Assembly: GCA_902801485.1 (NCBI GenBank)
Contig: CADCIP010000004.1
Coordinates: forward strand, 94,525 to 158,524
Source of the DNA: an uncultured Bacteroidales bacterium
GTDB taxonomy: Bacteria; Bacteroidota; Bacteroidia; Bacteroidales; Bacteroidaceae
Direction of reading: 5' to 3'
DNA length: 64,000 nucleotides
This document shows positions 42,892 to 53,200 of the stretch, piece after piece (position 1 is the stretch's first letter; every line of letters starts with the position of its first letter). The notes under the pieces were generated by a model. It was not told where the DNA came from. It did no database searches and worked only from the letters and a program-made list of their open reading frames with translations. The position numbers and the translations under genes are program-made.

Positions 42892-44325
42892 TTAAAATAG
42901 AATTTTTTTACCATCCACGATGTTGATACCTTTCTGTAGCTTATTAATGCGCTGTCCGGAAAGATTGTAGATGATTGTCCCTTCTTCTGTTTTTACAAGG
43001 GGAGAGGCGATACCTGTTGTGCCATTCTCTGTAAAATAGAAGGCCTTTACACCAGCCTCACTCTTGATGTAGGCTTTGCCTGCAGCTATGGTGGTACCAG
43101 ACTGGGCCAGATAGAATGCTACGGCTCCTTCTTTCTGTGCCAAAATATATTGGGTGCCGTCAGCTGAAATACCATCAGAGGCTTTCAGGTCATTACCACT
43201 CATGTCGCTTTGGGCTGTTGTTGCAACGGTTGCAAAGAGGCTACCCTTAAGAATTACTGCCGATCCTGCTGGAACGTCATTGACTTCAGTCAGTTTTACG
43301 TAGGAATCTGCAACAGTACCTTTATAGGTTTGGGCACCCAAGATCATTACGTCCTCGCTTGCACAGTATGTTGCATATCCTGCCGTTGTGATTTTCTGGG
43401 GTTCCAATTCAGAAAACTTCCAGAAAGAGCGATGATTGGTTCCGGCTGCTGCTGCAAATGTTTGTACAATATTGTCATTTCGCCAGTTCCATCCGATGCA
43501 ACCGCTTGTGAACTCTGTGTTTGCTTGGTCTGCAGAGGTAACACCAAAGCAATCATTACCTTCCTGGCCGCTACAGTTCACTACAACGTATGCCACGGGG
43601 GTATTGCCCATCTTGATGGTTACCTGGGTATTGGCATCGCATGCCTGAGCATAGCGACCTGTTTTTACATTCTTGATATAGAACTGACCGTTTCCGGCAT
43701 CCTCAAACTGCCATAGGCTGGCATTGTCCAGGCCACCCATTGCCAGTTCTTCGCCACCATTGTCCTTAACATAAACATTATTGTCGTTTCGGTTGGATAT
43801 GGTATATACCTTATTCGTTTTAATCTCCATTGCCAAGGTTACCAATGTCAGTTTCCAGAAGGAACGGTGGTTAGTTCCTTCAACGGCGGCAAAGGTCTGC
43901 ACCGTGTTGTCGTTCTTCCAGTTCCATCCGATGCAGCCGGCAGTAAACTCATAGTTGCTCTCGTTGGTAGAAGTAAATCCAAACATATCATTACCTTCTG
44001 CTGAGCATTCCTTTATGCGATATTCGGCAGGATCGTTTCCCATGGTAACGTTGACCTCTGTTTCTGTGCTGCACAACTGGGCGTAGCGGCCGGTCTTCTT
44101 GTTCTTTACATAATAACAACCGGTATTTCCCGTTGCGATAAACTGCCAATAGCATGCATCGTCGAGTGCTCCCATCTGAATAATGTCAGCGTCTGCATCC
44201 TTGACAAAGAGATTCACGTCATTACGATTGGAAATGGTGTAGTACTTTCCCTCCTCAATGCTGAGGGCAAGCATAGTCTGGGCAATACAGATAGCTGTAC
44301 AGAACAGTAGTAGAAATCTTTTCAT
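42892..44325 (-). CDS. Secreted protein with two copies of a lectin-like module
   Basis: 477 residues with signal peptide. Two tandem modules of about 135 residues (about 23-158 and 165-300), each starting YYTISNRND / VYTISNRND and ending EGTNHRSFWK / AGTNHRSFWK, resemble ricin-type lectin units in their VKNKKTGRYAQ and WQF patterns, but I do not recognise the family. A beta-rich region (about 305-445) and a tail IYNLSGQRINKLQKGINIVD follow. The same module is found once in the adjacent sulfatase, so both proteins probably bind the same glycan. Confidence 0.8.
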   Translation of the reverse strand: MKRFLLLFCTAICIAQTMLALSIEEGKYYTISNRNDVNLFVKDADADIIQMGALDDACYWQFIATGNTGCYYVKNKKTGRYAQLCSTETEVNVTMGNDPAEYRIKECSAEGNDMFGFTSTNESNYEFTAGCIGWNWKNDNTVQTFAAVEGTNHRSFWKLTLVTLAMEIKTNKVYTISNRNDNNVYVKDNGGEELAMGGLDNASLWQFEDAGNGQFYIKNVKTGRYAQACDANTQVTIKMGNTPVAYVVVNCSGQEGNDCFGVTSADQANTEFTSGCIGWNWRNDNIVQTFAAAAGTNHRSFWKFSELEPQKITTAGYATYCASEDVMILGAQTYKGTVADSYVKLTEVNDVPAGSAVILKGSLFATVATTAQSDMSGNDLKASDGISADGTQYILAQKEGAVAFYLAQSGTTIAAGKAYIKSEAGVKAFYFTENGTTGIASPLVKTEEGTIIYNLSGQRINKLQKGINIVDGKKILF

Positions 44326-44370
44326 GTGATTAATTTAATTAGTTGTATTATTCTTGTTAGTTTTCTGCTG

Positions 44371-44378
44371 CAAAGTTA
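44371..44378 (-). promoter_or_regulatory. -7 box for the lectin-sulfatase unit
   Basis: CAAAGTTA on the plus strand reads TAACTTTG on the coding strand, 45 bp before the start at 44325. It would serve the module protein, the small peptide and the two sulfatases. Confidence 0.55.
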
Positions 44379-44547
44379 CGCCTAAAATTTAACACAAGAC
44401 GGTGCTATAAAAAATATATATGCAGAATATAACAAGAATTATTTGTATGTTGCCATATATCAGCAATATACAAATTAAGTTGCGGGTGTATTATATTGGA
44501 TTTATATATAGAAAATATAGGCTTTTATGTAGCCTTTCCTATATACT

Positions 44548-46227
44548 TTACAGTCCTATTTTCATTACATCCTGTTCGAATGTGTCAGGATTGAGGGCCA
44601 TAGCGCGCAGTCGCACCCTGTAATTCAGTATAGTATTATATGAATAGTCCAGTACCCTTGCTATCTGCTGGTTGTTGGTAATTCCCAGTCGTATCAGTGC
44701 GTAAATTCGCATGGTTGGGGTAAGAAGGGCTTCACCCTCTTGCTTTCTGTGCTCAGGCTGCAACAAGGCATTAAAGTCGGTAATGAATGTGGGGAACATA
44801 GACATGAACAGTTCATCGAATCTGTCAAGTTGCTCTTTCTTGCTGAAGTTCTTCTGTAGTTCTCTGATAGACTTCTGCACCTGGTCATACTGTTCCTTCT
44901 TCAGTTTCTGTTCAACCTTTACGGCAAACTCCTCAAACATATTCGTCAGTTCGCTGTTCGACTCTAGCAGTTTACCTATATATGAATCTTTCAGCCTGTT
45001 AGAGTCGCGTAACAGCATGCCGGTTCGTGTCAGGCTTTCGTTTTCTTCCTTCAGAAGGCAGTTTTCATCCTTCACCTTCTTATCCAAGGAATGAAAGCCC
45101 TTCAGTAGCTTCCTGTTCCTCTCGTAGCGTAATACAATATGCGCAATGTATGTTAGGAATACAAGTAATAAAGCCACAAAGAATAATGTAAGAATGCGGT
45201 TCTTCCTTGATTTCTCTTTTGTTATATCCGGTATTATCTTGTCTAAGTGTGTTATCTGTGATCGCATGCCATAGTACTCGCCGCTCTCAATGGCGATGTT
45301 CACATATTTGGTTACATTATATTTAAGATGGTATTGCCTGAACATGTGTTCCGTCAGGTCTATAATGGCTATGGAAGAATTCTGCGCGTTCAGGATATCG
45401 TTCTTCGTGGCCTCCATGTAATAACGGGTAGCGGCCTCATGGATACCCTGATGCTTGAAGCATTTGCCCAGCGAGGCGTTTGCCAGAGTGTATAGGATAT
45501 TATTCTCTTTGGGGATGTACTTCAGCGCTTCCTCAAAGTATTTCTGCGCCACATCGAATTTCCCTTGTCTGCCATAGATTCTTCCCAGGGCAAAGTTGTT
45601 CATTCCCTCATCTTTTGAATAATCCAGGCTCTTCCTGAACATCTCTTGACCGATGTTGTTGTATTTGTTTCCATTGACGGAATCGTTCACATAAACGGCC
45701 AGTCGCTGGTAGACTATACCATAATAGAAATAATATAGGGCCTGGATACTGTCACTCAGTTCGGGGAAATCCAAATCCACCGACTTTAAGGTGTCCAAAG
45801 CCTCGACAAACAGACAGGCTTGTGCCAAATTAAAGCTGGACAGGATACGTGATTCCGCCATCAGATTTTTGTCGCCAATATTGTCGGACAGCAGTATCAT
45901 TTTACGAGAAAACTGGCTGGCATAGTCATACGAGAACATCTGAGCCTTCTGCAGCATACGCCTGTTAGTATAGTACCTGAATAAGTCGCTGTAATCCGTA
46001 TTCTTGTGAAGTTGCAGCATGACAGAGTCCATCTGATGTTTTAAGCTGTCGTTATAGAATTGTTTTTTTTCTATAAGACTGTTCAGAATGGCCAATTCGC
46101 GACGATTGTAATCATTCATCTCTTTTGAATGCTCTTCCCTGTTAAGAAAGAAATATGCTCCAATCAGGATGCAGATGATTATAATTATGCCTATATATCG
46201 TTTTTCTCCGTGCAATGAAATTTTCAT
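44548..46227 (-). CDS. Membrane-bound TPR regulator (DUF6377-like)
   Basis: 559 residues: N-terminal membrane helix (about 11-28), a TPR-like helical sensor (to about 335) with FDVAQKYFEEALKYIP, a second membrane helix (about 344-362), a coiled coil and a C-terminal helix-turn-helix (MRIYALIRLGITNNQQIARVLDYSYNTILNYRVRLR). This matches the Bacteroidetes DUF6377 family as I recall it: a periplasmic sensor and cytosolic DNA-binding end in one chain. It lies just upstream of the lectin-sulfatase unit, in the same direction, and is the likely regulator of it. Confidence 0.8.
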   Translation of the reverse strand: MKISLHGEKRYIGIIIIICILIGAYFFLNREEHSKEMNDYNRRELAILNSLIEKKQFYNDSLKHQMDSVMLQLHKNTDYSDLFRYYTNRRMLQKAQMFSYDYASQFSRKMILLSDNIGDKNLMAESRILSSFNLAQACLFVEALDTLKSVDLDFPELSDSIQALYYFYYGIVYQRLAVYVNDSVNGNKYNNIGQEMFRKSLDYSKDEGMNNFALGRIYGRQGKFDVAQKYFEEALKYIPKENNILYTLANASLGKCFKHQGIHEAATRYYMEATKNDILNAQNSSIAIIDLTEHMFRQYHLKYNVTKYVNIAIESGEYYGMRSQITHLDKIIPDITKEKSRKNRILTLFFVALLLVFLTYIAHIVLRYERNRKLLKGFHSLDKKVKDENCLLKEENESLTRTGMLLRDSNRLKDSYIGKLLESNSELTNMFEEFAVKVEQKLKKEQYDQVQKSIRELQKNFSKKEQLDRFDELFMSMFPTFITDFNALLQPEHRKQEGEALLTPTMRIYALIRLGITNNQQIARVLDYSYNTILNYRVRLRAMALNPDTFEQDVMKIGL

Positions 46228-46273
46228 TCTGGATTACATTAATAGTGACAGTAATTTATTCCGTTAACGTTCG

Positions 46274-46304
46274 CAAAGTTATACTTTTTTGGTACGTCTT
46301 CAAA
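46274..46304 (-). promoter_or_regulatory. Bacteroidetes-type promoter for the DUF6377-like gene
   Basis: On the coding strand TTTG (46301-46304), 19-bp spacer, TAACTTTG (46274-46281): both boxes and the spacing match the consensus. Confidence 0.75.
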
Positions 46305-46500
46305 CATTGACAGGTAAAAAGTTTCCTTTTTGTCCCAGGTACGTACGTTTAACCATTGTTTTTGAACCCAGAGGAAACCCAGCGGTACCCCTTGGGTGCT
46401 TCTGCTCTCTATCTGCGGTATTGCCGTGAGCTAAGTATCGTAGTAATGAAGAATAAACATCATACTTACGACAGCAAAGTATTAACCATAACGGTAAAAT

Positions 46501-46574
46501 CTCCCGGCACAGGCAGTTACACCTGGATGGAACGCATCAGCGAGTTCCTGAAAGAAAAGGGAATACTGAAGTAG
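46501..46574 (+). pseudogene. 3' remnant of a duplicate of the tandem-esterase gene
   Basis: These bases encode SPGTGSYTWMERISEFLKEK and the stop, and differ from the end of the gene at 36595-38316 at only about five or six positions. Nothing upstream matches that gene, so this is a leftover of a duplication or a recombination junction, not a coding gene. Confidence 0.85.
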
Positions 46575-46576
46575 AG

Positions 46577-46672
46577 ACCCTTCTCTGCCCCGTCCTTTAG
46601 TAGAGTTCAGAAGCAAAAAGGGACGTATTCGTCATCCCCCCCTTTCCCTTCGGGAGGGGTTGGGGGTGAGTT
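46577..46672. repeat. GC-rich repeat of the palindromic family
   Basis: Left part ACCCTTCTCTGCCCCGTCC, right part CCCTTTCCCTTCGGGAGGGG then TTGGGGGTGAGTTC. The ends resemble the family with a diverged middle. Confidence 0.6.
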
Positions 46673-46746
46673 CTTGATTTCCAACTTCTCAGGGCAATTT
46701 GTGTGATTTTTTATTTCAACTGGCTTATAATCTCATAATTATTATA

Positions 46747-46754
46747 TACATTTG
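46747..46754 (+). promoter_or_regulatory. -7 box for the TPR-like gene
   Basis: TACATTTG, 54 bp before the ATG at 46808; no good -33 box. Confidence 0.45.
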
Positions 46755-46807
46755 CATCGTAAATGCGTAATTTCGGGTATTTTATAACAATAATAAATGC
46801 AAATAAT

Positions 46808-47875
46808 ATGAAAAGGTTGCTTACGGCCGCAGTTGCCTTAATCTGTATGACTTTGAATGTCCCTGCACAACAGGGGACAAGTACTCTCAAACAAAAGGGC
46901 GAAAAACTGGCAAAGGCCGCCGATGCCGACCCGCAGAACTGGCGCAAACAGTTCGATGCTGCTGAGTTTTTCCTCACTATAGAGGATACGACTCAAAGCG
47001 AGAAGTTCGCAAAACGTGCCCTGGAAATCGCAGAGAAGATGGAGGTCAAGAAAGACACCATATTGCCCAAGTCATTGGAATTGATGGCAGGCTATTATAC
47101 GGTAAAAAAGGATTATGGGCAGGCGCTCCCTGCCTTCGACAGGGCCATTCGTGCTTACATCGATGAGTTTGGTTACCAGAACAAACTCATTCCTCCCCAT
47201 ATCGCCAATATAGGTTGTTGGAATCTTTTGATGTACTTATTCCAAATGAGTCCTTATGGCGACGTTGAATGCTTAAGGATCCTTCGCGAAGCAACCATGC
47301 TGAACAATCAACTGCCAGAGGGACAGCGCGCTACGGGTTTAGAGGAGACGGAAACCATTTATGCCTTGTCCCAGGAAATGCTGCTGATGGAACATCGGGA
47401 AAAAATGAAGGATAAAGTGTGGCAGTGGTATAACCCTGAAGACGGAAAGTTATATACGGTTCTGGCTTTCGACAACTGGACACTGGAACAGCCCGAAGGC
47501 TTCATCGCAGCAATGTTTTCGCATGAAGAAAAAAAGGAAGAAGATATGAAGCATGGACTGATAATTATGGACGAACAAGGCAAAGTCAGGGAAATGATAC
47601 ATGGAGAATTTTCATGGAACATTTGGTGGAATTGCAAAAATGACATATTCTCCCTTAGTGATAAAAGCTCCATTCGTCTTGCCACTGTCACTCCAGAACG
47701 CCGTCAGGAACTGATAGAAGCCCTAAACGGACGCCGTCAGCAAATCATTGATGACTTCAAGAAGAGGATAGACATAAATAAACTTGACTCACCAATGAAA
47801 ATCAATCCCGATGCAATAAAATTCAAGAAACCGACCCCCCCAGGAGTCATCTTCCAACGCCGCGTCGGCAAGTAA
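46808..47875 (+). CDS. Exported TPR-like protein
   Basis: 355 residues from the start MKRLLTAAVALICMTLNVPAQQ, a typical signal peptide; the frame is open a little further upstream but without a leader. The middle has TPR-like helices (AAEFFLTIEDTTQSEKFAKRALEIAEKM and GYYTVKKDYGQALPAFDRAIRAYIDEFG). The C-terminal part is not recognised. No function can be assigned. It converges on the CotH-like gene across a strong stem-loop. Confidence 0.7.
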   Translation: MKRLLTAAVALICMTLNVPAQQGTSTLKQKGEKLAKAADADPQNWRKQFDAAEFFLTIEDTTQSEKFAKRALEIAEKMEVKKDTILPKSLELMAGYYTVKKDYGQALPAFDRAIRAYIDEFGYQNKLIPPHIANIGCWNLLMYLFQMSPYGDVECLRILREATMLNNQLPEGQRATGLEETETIYALSQEMLLMEHREKMKDKVWQWYNPEDGKLYTVLAFDNWTLEQPEGFIAAMFSHEEKKEEDMKHGLIIMDEQGKVREMIHGEFSWNIWWNCKNDIFSLSDKSSIRLATVTPERRQELIEALNGRRQQIIDDFKKRIDINKLDSPMKINPDAIKFKKPTPPGVIFQRRVGK

Positions 47876-47932
47876 TGTAACAGGAATTGGAGACCGTTAT
47901 ATTAGTATAAATAGGAGCCATTAGGAAGTCAG

Positions 47933-47965
47933 AGAAAGGAGATCCGGTTAGCGAATCTCCTTTCT
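47933..47965. terminator. Convergent terminator overlapping the CotH-like stop codon
   Basis: AGAAAGGAGAT (47933-47943) pairs perfectly with ATCTCCTTTCT (47955-47965), with an 11-base loop that contains the stop codon of the minus-strand gene (47948-47950). It could end transcripts from both sides. Confidence 0.75.
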
Positions 47966-50152
47966 TCCATTTATAATATAAACACCCTTCTTTAATTGAG
48001 AATTGAAAATTGAGAATTGAGAATTAACCTTGCGGCCAGCGAGGTCGTAGACAGCATCTGCAAATTGACTTTTCCCTTCGGTCCGTCGATCTGAACCTTC
48101 TTCACTCTTCATTCTTAAATCTTCATTAATTCCGTCTGTCTGCTCATCTACCACAAACACACGACGTGAGATGGTGGCACTCCAGTTAGAACCGTTCTTA
48201 CTAATAGCGCGCAAGGTTGCCGCTCCTGGAGCAAGAAGCGGAGCAATATTCTCCTTGCTATACAAAGTGGCATCCGGAGTTGCCTCGCCCAAAGAATTAC
48301 CGGACCACGAAACTGGGTAACTGCCATCTGTGGTGTACATGATATATGAGTCCGGCGACAAGGTAAGCTCGTCGGTAACCCGTATGGTATCACCTTCCGA
48401 AACAGGTTTCCCGTTCACCATAAAGGCAGGAGCATCCACGCTGGCATACCAACCTTTTTTCTTGAGTTGCGAGATAAGGGTGGCAGTGCGATGGGGAAAG
48501 AACTGTTCGCGGAGAAGGCGGTTCTCGGCAACATAATGCACATCGGCCCGATACAACTCACCACGCGAGGTGTAAGGATGAACATCCTTGCGGTAGTCGC
48601 CCCAACGGGCCGACTCAGCATAGACGGCCAGCGAGATAATACCCTGCAGGCTGTCCCAAAGTTCCTGTGTAGCTTCGGGGCGTAACACACCTCCCTCGTC
48701 CTCCAGATGCTTGTAGGCACGGTCGATAAAGCGGTGCTTGAAGGCTGCATTCTTCATCAGATTCTGGAAGAGATAGGTGGGACAGTCGGTATTCTTGGTG
48801 TCAAGCACATTGCTTGAGGGACCATGAAGCGTCTGTTCCGAATCCCAACAGATAAAACGGAAACCTTCGGAAGGGTCTTCCCGATTGGTAACGGCAATCC
48901 AGTTGTGCTGGTCCCAGTCGGCATTCCCGCCATATTGGTTGATGAGCATGTAGTCTATAAAATTATCCACACAGAGGAAAACCTCGGGTTCTCCCCCCGG
49001 AGTCTGTGCTTCCTGTCCGGTGATGATGCGGTATGTCCGCCCCAAGGAAGCCTTCTCCGAGAGGCGCATCAACTGATTCCATTTGTCCAAAGAGCCTTCC
49101 GATGCCTCCAGATAGTCTTCACGCTTCACAACATCGTAGTCGGTCTTGCTGCCTCCGAAGTGGTACTTGCAGTAATCATCGTCGATACGCTCCGACAGAT
49201 TGTATAGCCCCCAATAGAGTCCGTTAATAAAGACATTCACATACAGGCCGTCCGATGTGTCGTAGCCCATTCTCTTCTGCATCTTACGGTTCCATAGGTC
49301 TCGTCCGTACTGAGCACGGCTGCGCTGGGTTGCATCAGAATGCGTCCAGGAATAATTGTAAAAGGTTCGTACGATAAGGGAGTTGAAACGCGCCACATTC
49401 TCCTCGCCATAGATTGGGTATTTAAGGGTTTTCTTTCCATATTCATCCTTAAAGGTGAGACGGAAAGAGTGCTTGGGATTTTTCTCAGCCAAGCGTCCCA
49501 TGCCGCCATGTATCTTCAGGGCACAATTCACAGACAAGTCGTGCCCGTTGCCCATCAGTTCCACCGAAGCAGCACGTTCCCATCCGCGCCCTTCGCTCTC
49601 CGACGAGCCGGTATAGATATATATGCCGCCTGTCTGTTCGTTCTTCTCCTTATTGAAAAGATTCCCCCTTTCCGTAACAATGGAGAGAGCCGGGATGGAG
49701 TAGAACGCATCCGTAATACGTTTGGCATAAGTACGGTCCGAAGTCAACTCTGGGTCCATCTCGTAGTCGGCTTGTGCGGTTCCGCTGATGGTGCTATATT
49801 TCCCCCAGGTGGAGGGATAACCCTCAGGCGCAGCGGGTTGGGCAAGCACCGTTGCGGGGAAAATATAAGAGGCAGTAGCAACATCGGAACACCTGACACC
49901 ATCCCGGAATTCGGCAGCACGCAGGATGGTGGTACTACTGACATACATATTGGTGGTAAACAGGGAACTTGCCGTCGTCGGCTCGCTACCGTCCAGAGTA
50001 TATCTGATTTCAGTCCCTGCCTCGCTGCCGTATATCTTAAGCAAGAAAGGCGATTTGCAGATGCCGTGCTGGCGGTTGTATGTAGGCTGGGCCAGCACGC
50101 CAGGTAATACAAAAAAGACTGAAACAGTAAATAAAAGTGCCTGCTTGAACAT
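47948..50152 (-). CDS. Secreted CotH-kinase-like protein
   Basis: 734 residues from the chosen start (MFKQALLFTVSVFFVLPGVLAQ signal); 24 bp upstream is another ATG. Domains: chitobiase-C-terminal-like Ig fold (about 25-105, TEIRYTLDGSEPTTASS), CotH-like domain (about 150-520, including LKIHGG, RFNSLIVRTFYN, GLYWGLYNLSERIDDDY, FICWDSEQTLHG), a second Ig-like fold and a tail VYDLAGRK...KKGVYIINGRK. In the tail two repeat words are read in frame (47993-48026 and 48096-48116). Exported CotH proteins may phosphorylate or bind surface proteins; the role here is unknown. Confidence 0.82.
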   Translation of the reverse strand: MFKQALLFTVSVFFVLPGVLAQPTYNRQHGICKSPFLLKIYGSEAGTEIRYTLDGSEPTTASSLFTTNMYVSSTTILRAAEFRDGVRCSDVATASYIFPATVLAQPAAPEGYPSTWGKYSTISGTAQADYEMDPELTSDRTYAKRITDAFYSIPALSIVTERGNLFNKEKNEQTGGIYIYTGSSESEGRGWERAASVELMGNGHDLSVNCALKIHGGMGRLAEKNPKHSFRLTFKDEYGKKTLKYPIYGEENVARFNSLIVRTFYNYSWTHSDATQRSRAQYGRDLWNRKMQKRMGYDTSDGLYVNVFINGLYWGLYNLSERIDDDYCKYHFGGSKTDYDVVKREDYLEASEGSLDKWNQLMRLSEKASLGRTYRIITGQEAQTPGGEPEVFLCVDNFIDYMLINQYGGNADWDQHNWIAVTNREDPSEGFRFICWDSEQTLHGPSSNVLDTKNTDCPTYLFQNLMKNAAFKHRFIDRAYKHLEDEGGVLRPEATQELWDSLQGIISLAVYAESARWGDYRKDVHPYTSRGELYRADVHYVAENRLLREQFFPHRTATLISQLKKKGWYASVDAPAFMVNGKPVSEGDTIRVTDELTLSPDSYIMYTTDGSYPVSWSGNSLGEATPDATLYSKENIAPLLAPGAATLRAISKNGSNWSATISRRVFVVDEQTDGINEDLRMKSEEGSDRRTEGKSQFADAVYDLAGRKVNSQFSIFNSQLKKGVYIINGRKEIR
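47993..48026. repeat. AATTGAGA tandem in the CotH-like tail
   Basis: AATTGAGAATTGAAAATTG-type words read on the minus strand as NSQFSIFNSQL, between GRKV and KKGVYIINGRK. The same word fills the spacer at 20657-20705. Confidence 0.85.
48096..48116. repeat. 21-base word shared with the tolC-hlyD spacer
   Basis: The inverse complement of this stretch is identical to 22169-22189 over all 21 bases. Here it is coding (RMKSEEGS region of the CotH-like protein); there it ends one gene and starts a spacer. Confidence 0.85.
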
Positions 50153-50167
50153 CTTGTTGATTAAGAA

Positions 50168-50201
50168 AAGGAGCAAGAGACCTCTCTGTCTCCTGCTCCT
50201 T
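50168..50201 (-). terminator. Stem-loop between the GLUG-like gene and the CotH-like gene
   Basis: AAGGAGCA (50168-50175) pairs with TGCTCCTT (50194-50201) and inner AGAGA/TCTCT pairs extend it; on the minus strand it is followed by TTCTT. It lies 18 bp after the stop of the upstream gene and just before the next start. Confidence 0.65.
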
Positions 50202-50218
50202 CATGAGGAAAATTTACT

Positions 50219-53200
50219 TTAGAACAACACTTTCTTTCCGTTTACAATATAGATACCCTTTCTGAGTTGAGAGTTGAGAGTTGAGGGGTGAGAGTTAATT
50301 CTGCGACCACTCAAGTCGTAGATAGCTCCATCGTTAGCGTTATCGTTAACGTTAAGGTTAGCAATGCCATCCTCATCGTCAATAGGAGCAACGAACGGAA
50401 CAGGATAATTATCGGTCTGCGTCCAATGTGCTGTCTCCTGACCGGCATTCAGCAACTCGCAAACTTCACCATTCTTAAGCTGTTCCTCGGTAACCTGGGC
50501 AGAGCCCTCGTTGATATCACCTACCAAGTTCAGGAAGTAGCAGTTGGTACACTTGGCATTCCCCGGGTTACGTGCCAGTGCATAGTGGGTACCGTTAGCA
50601 TAGAGGGTGATATCCACCTCGCCCACAGAGAGCGTGTTAGTGATATAGGTTACATTACCGCACCAACCTACGATAGGAATACAGTTCCATGCCGTTTCGC
50701 TCTTGAGGGAACCACTGAACAGACAGTTGTTGATAACACTGTTATCGCCACTTCCTCGGGCAACAATACCACCTGTGAGCGCATCGCCGCTAAAGGTAGA
50801 TATAATCTCAACAGCACTCTCGCAGTTCTCTATTGTACCACCGTAGATTTCGCAAACGATTCCTCCTACTCTCTTGGCAGATGTGTTAATGGTACCTGCA
50901 GTACGCAAATTCCTTACTGTACCACTCAAGGCACGGAACATGCCAAAGCCCTCGGCCTCGTTAACCTTATTAATAGTAACAGTGTGGCACTGGCCGTCGA
51001 ATATGCCCTCGTACTTCTTGTCTGTGGTACCAATCATGGGGAATTCGTTCATCACTTCTGTCAGATCGATATTGGCAATCAGCTGAGCATTATCCTTGGT
51101 ATCGCCGTAGTTGACCTTCTTGGCAAACCATACCAGCTGCTCGGCTGAACCAATCTGCCAGAAGCCGTCAACAAGCGTAGCCATAGTCAGATCGGGAGCG
51201 CCACACTCAGTACAGAAACCGTTCTCGAAGTGGTGATCCTCGATAGTGCTACCCTCGGTATTGCTATAGGTAACCGTTGTTCCGTCAACAGGTGTTTTGC
51301 CGTCGCACTTGAGCGCTCCGTTAGCATACACAACACCACGGGTGGGGAAGGGAACGGGATAACTGTCCTCGGGCAGGTTCTGTGTCCACTGGATATCCTT
51401 CTGGTCGCCATTCAGCAGGAAGGCAACCTTACCACTGGCAATCTCCTCGGCAGTAACCTCGGTAGAACCTGAATTAGGAGTACCAAAGCCATTCATATAG
51501 TAGCAGTTGATAACTGTAGAGACACTGGGGTTACGAGAGATGGTGTACGATGGGTTGTCGGTACCCTTGGGGTCACCGATGATGGTGCCCATGAACAGAC
51601 AGTTGCTGACTGTAGAACTGCAGTCGCTGCCTGTGAAGCCCAGAATACCAGCCATATTGAAGGCATAAGGAGCGTTTATGGTACCGGTATAGATACAATC
51701 CTTAACGACACATCCTGCGGCGCTTCCACGGAAGGCGATACCTGCATAGGCAGCGTCGTCGTTGAAGTCGGACTCAATATTTACAGAAGACAGACAGTTC
51801 TGGATAGTTCCACCAAAGATTTCAGCTACAATACCGCCGGCCTTCTTGTAAGAAGTATAAATGGTACCTGCCACGCAAAGGTTCTTGATTGTTCCGGTAA
51901 GAGCGCGGAAGAGGCCTACAATCTCCTGGTTGGCATTCATCGTATAAGTAATGGTGTGCCCCTGACCGTCGAATGTTCCGGCATATTTATTGTCGAGCGT
52001 CGAGATCATGGTCATCTCCACTGCAGAAACGTCGATATCGTCAGTAAGAACGGCATCGGCATCTGTTTCTCCGGCATTTACCAGACTGCCAAAGAGCATC
52101 AGTTCGACGGGTGTACCCAAACAGTACATACCATCCAACTTCTTAGGCATGAATGAAAGGCCGGACAGATGGTCCTTGCAGGCTTCCTCGGTAGTAGCCG
52201 CGCCATCGTAGTAGCCCCATAGTTGTTCCATCAGCGTATTTATTTCGTTTGCCTGTTCGTCTGTGAACAAAGCCTGCAAATCGTCTGCCATAGCCTGCAG
52301 TTTGTCGTACTCGCGAACAACATTGATATAGCCCTGTTTGCAGCGGATTGTCTCTTCGAAGAGGTCAGAGAACTGCTGGATAAGAGCCAGTTTGGCCTCG
52401 CCATCGGAAACTGTTGCAACAGCATCCACAGCAGCCTGCAGCTTCTGCTTGATCTCGTTAGAGAAGTTGGGGTAAACGGCATAGTCTGATCCGAAGTCTG
52501 CCTCGTAGTGATTCAATATAGTATTGGCACGGGCAGCCTGAGACTCCAGCACATTGTCGAGACCGGCTCCGGCCTGATCCAGTGTTCCGTGATAGAAAAG
52601 TCTGACGTTACCAAAGCCAAAGGCATCATTCTCGAAACCAGAGCCAACCTCGCGAATACCAATCTTCAGCGTACCGTCTGTTACATTGGCAAGGATGGCA
52701 TTCTCGTAGCGACCGCTCTCAAATGCTCTGCAGTAACCTACCAATCCACGGGGAACATATCCGTCAACTCCGTTGAAATCGGTAACTTCATAATCGGGAT
52801 ACTCACCGGTAAGGTTACAGTTATAGCCGTCAACTGCTTCGCTCATAGGAATAGCATCCTCAACGGGAACCTGGAAGTAATTGGTCATACCGTTGGCTGT
52901 AAGCGTAGCCATATAGTTGGTGTTGTACAAATCAACATCTCCGGGATAAGGACGGTAAACACCGTTTATGCGTACTTCATAGATACCGTTTGCCAAACCT
53001 GATATGGTCTGATACATATCCATGGTTGAGTTCCACGACTCGGCAGCATGCATTTCTGAACCGTCAGCACCGCTGTGTCCTGTTCCCACTTTGCCTTCCC
53101 ATCCTTCGAAACCGTTTGTGAAGGTGGGGTTGGCAATCAACATGGTCATATCTGTACCCGCAGCAGGCTCCTCAGTGATAGCAGCCTCCAACATGGCAGC

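Larger units (their letters stand above)
46228..46807. other. Intergenic region with a gene remnant
   Basis: 580 bp without an intact gene. It holds the leftward promoter at 46274-46304, an unassigned stretch, the 3' remnant of a tandem-esterase-like gene (46501-46574), a GC-rich repeat (46577-46672) and a TACATTTG box at 46747-46754 for the next gene. Confidence 0.7.

Noticed and set aside
46356-46574. A 72-codon ORF upstream of the TPR-like gene
   Set aside because: Only its last 24 codons have a match, the end of the tandem-esterase gene; the rest looks like chance sequence.
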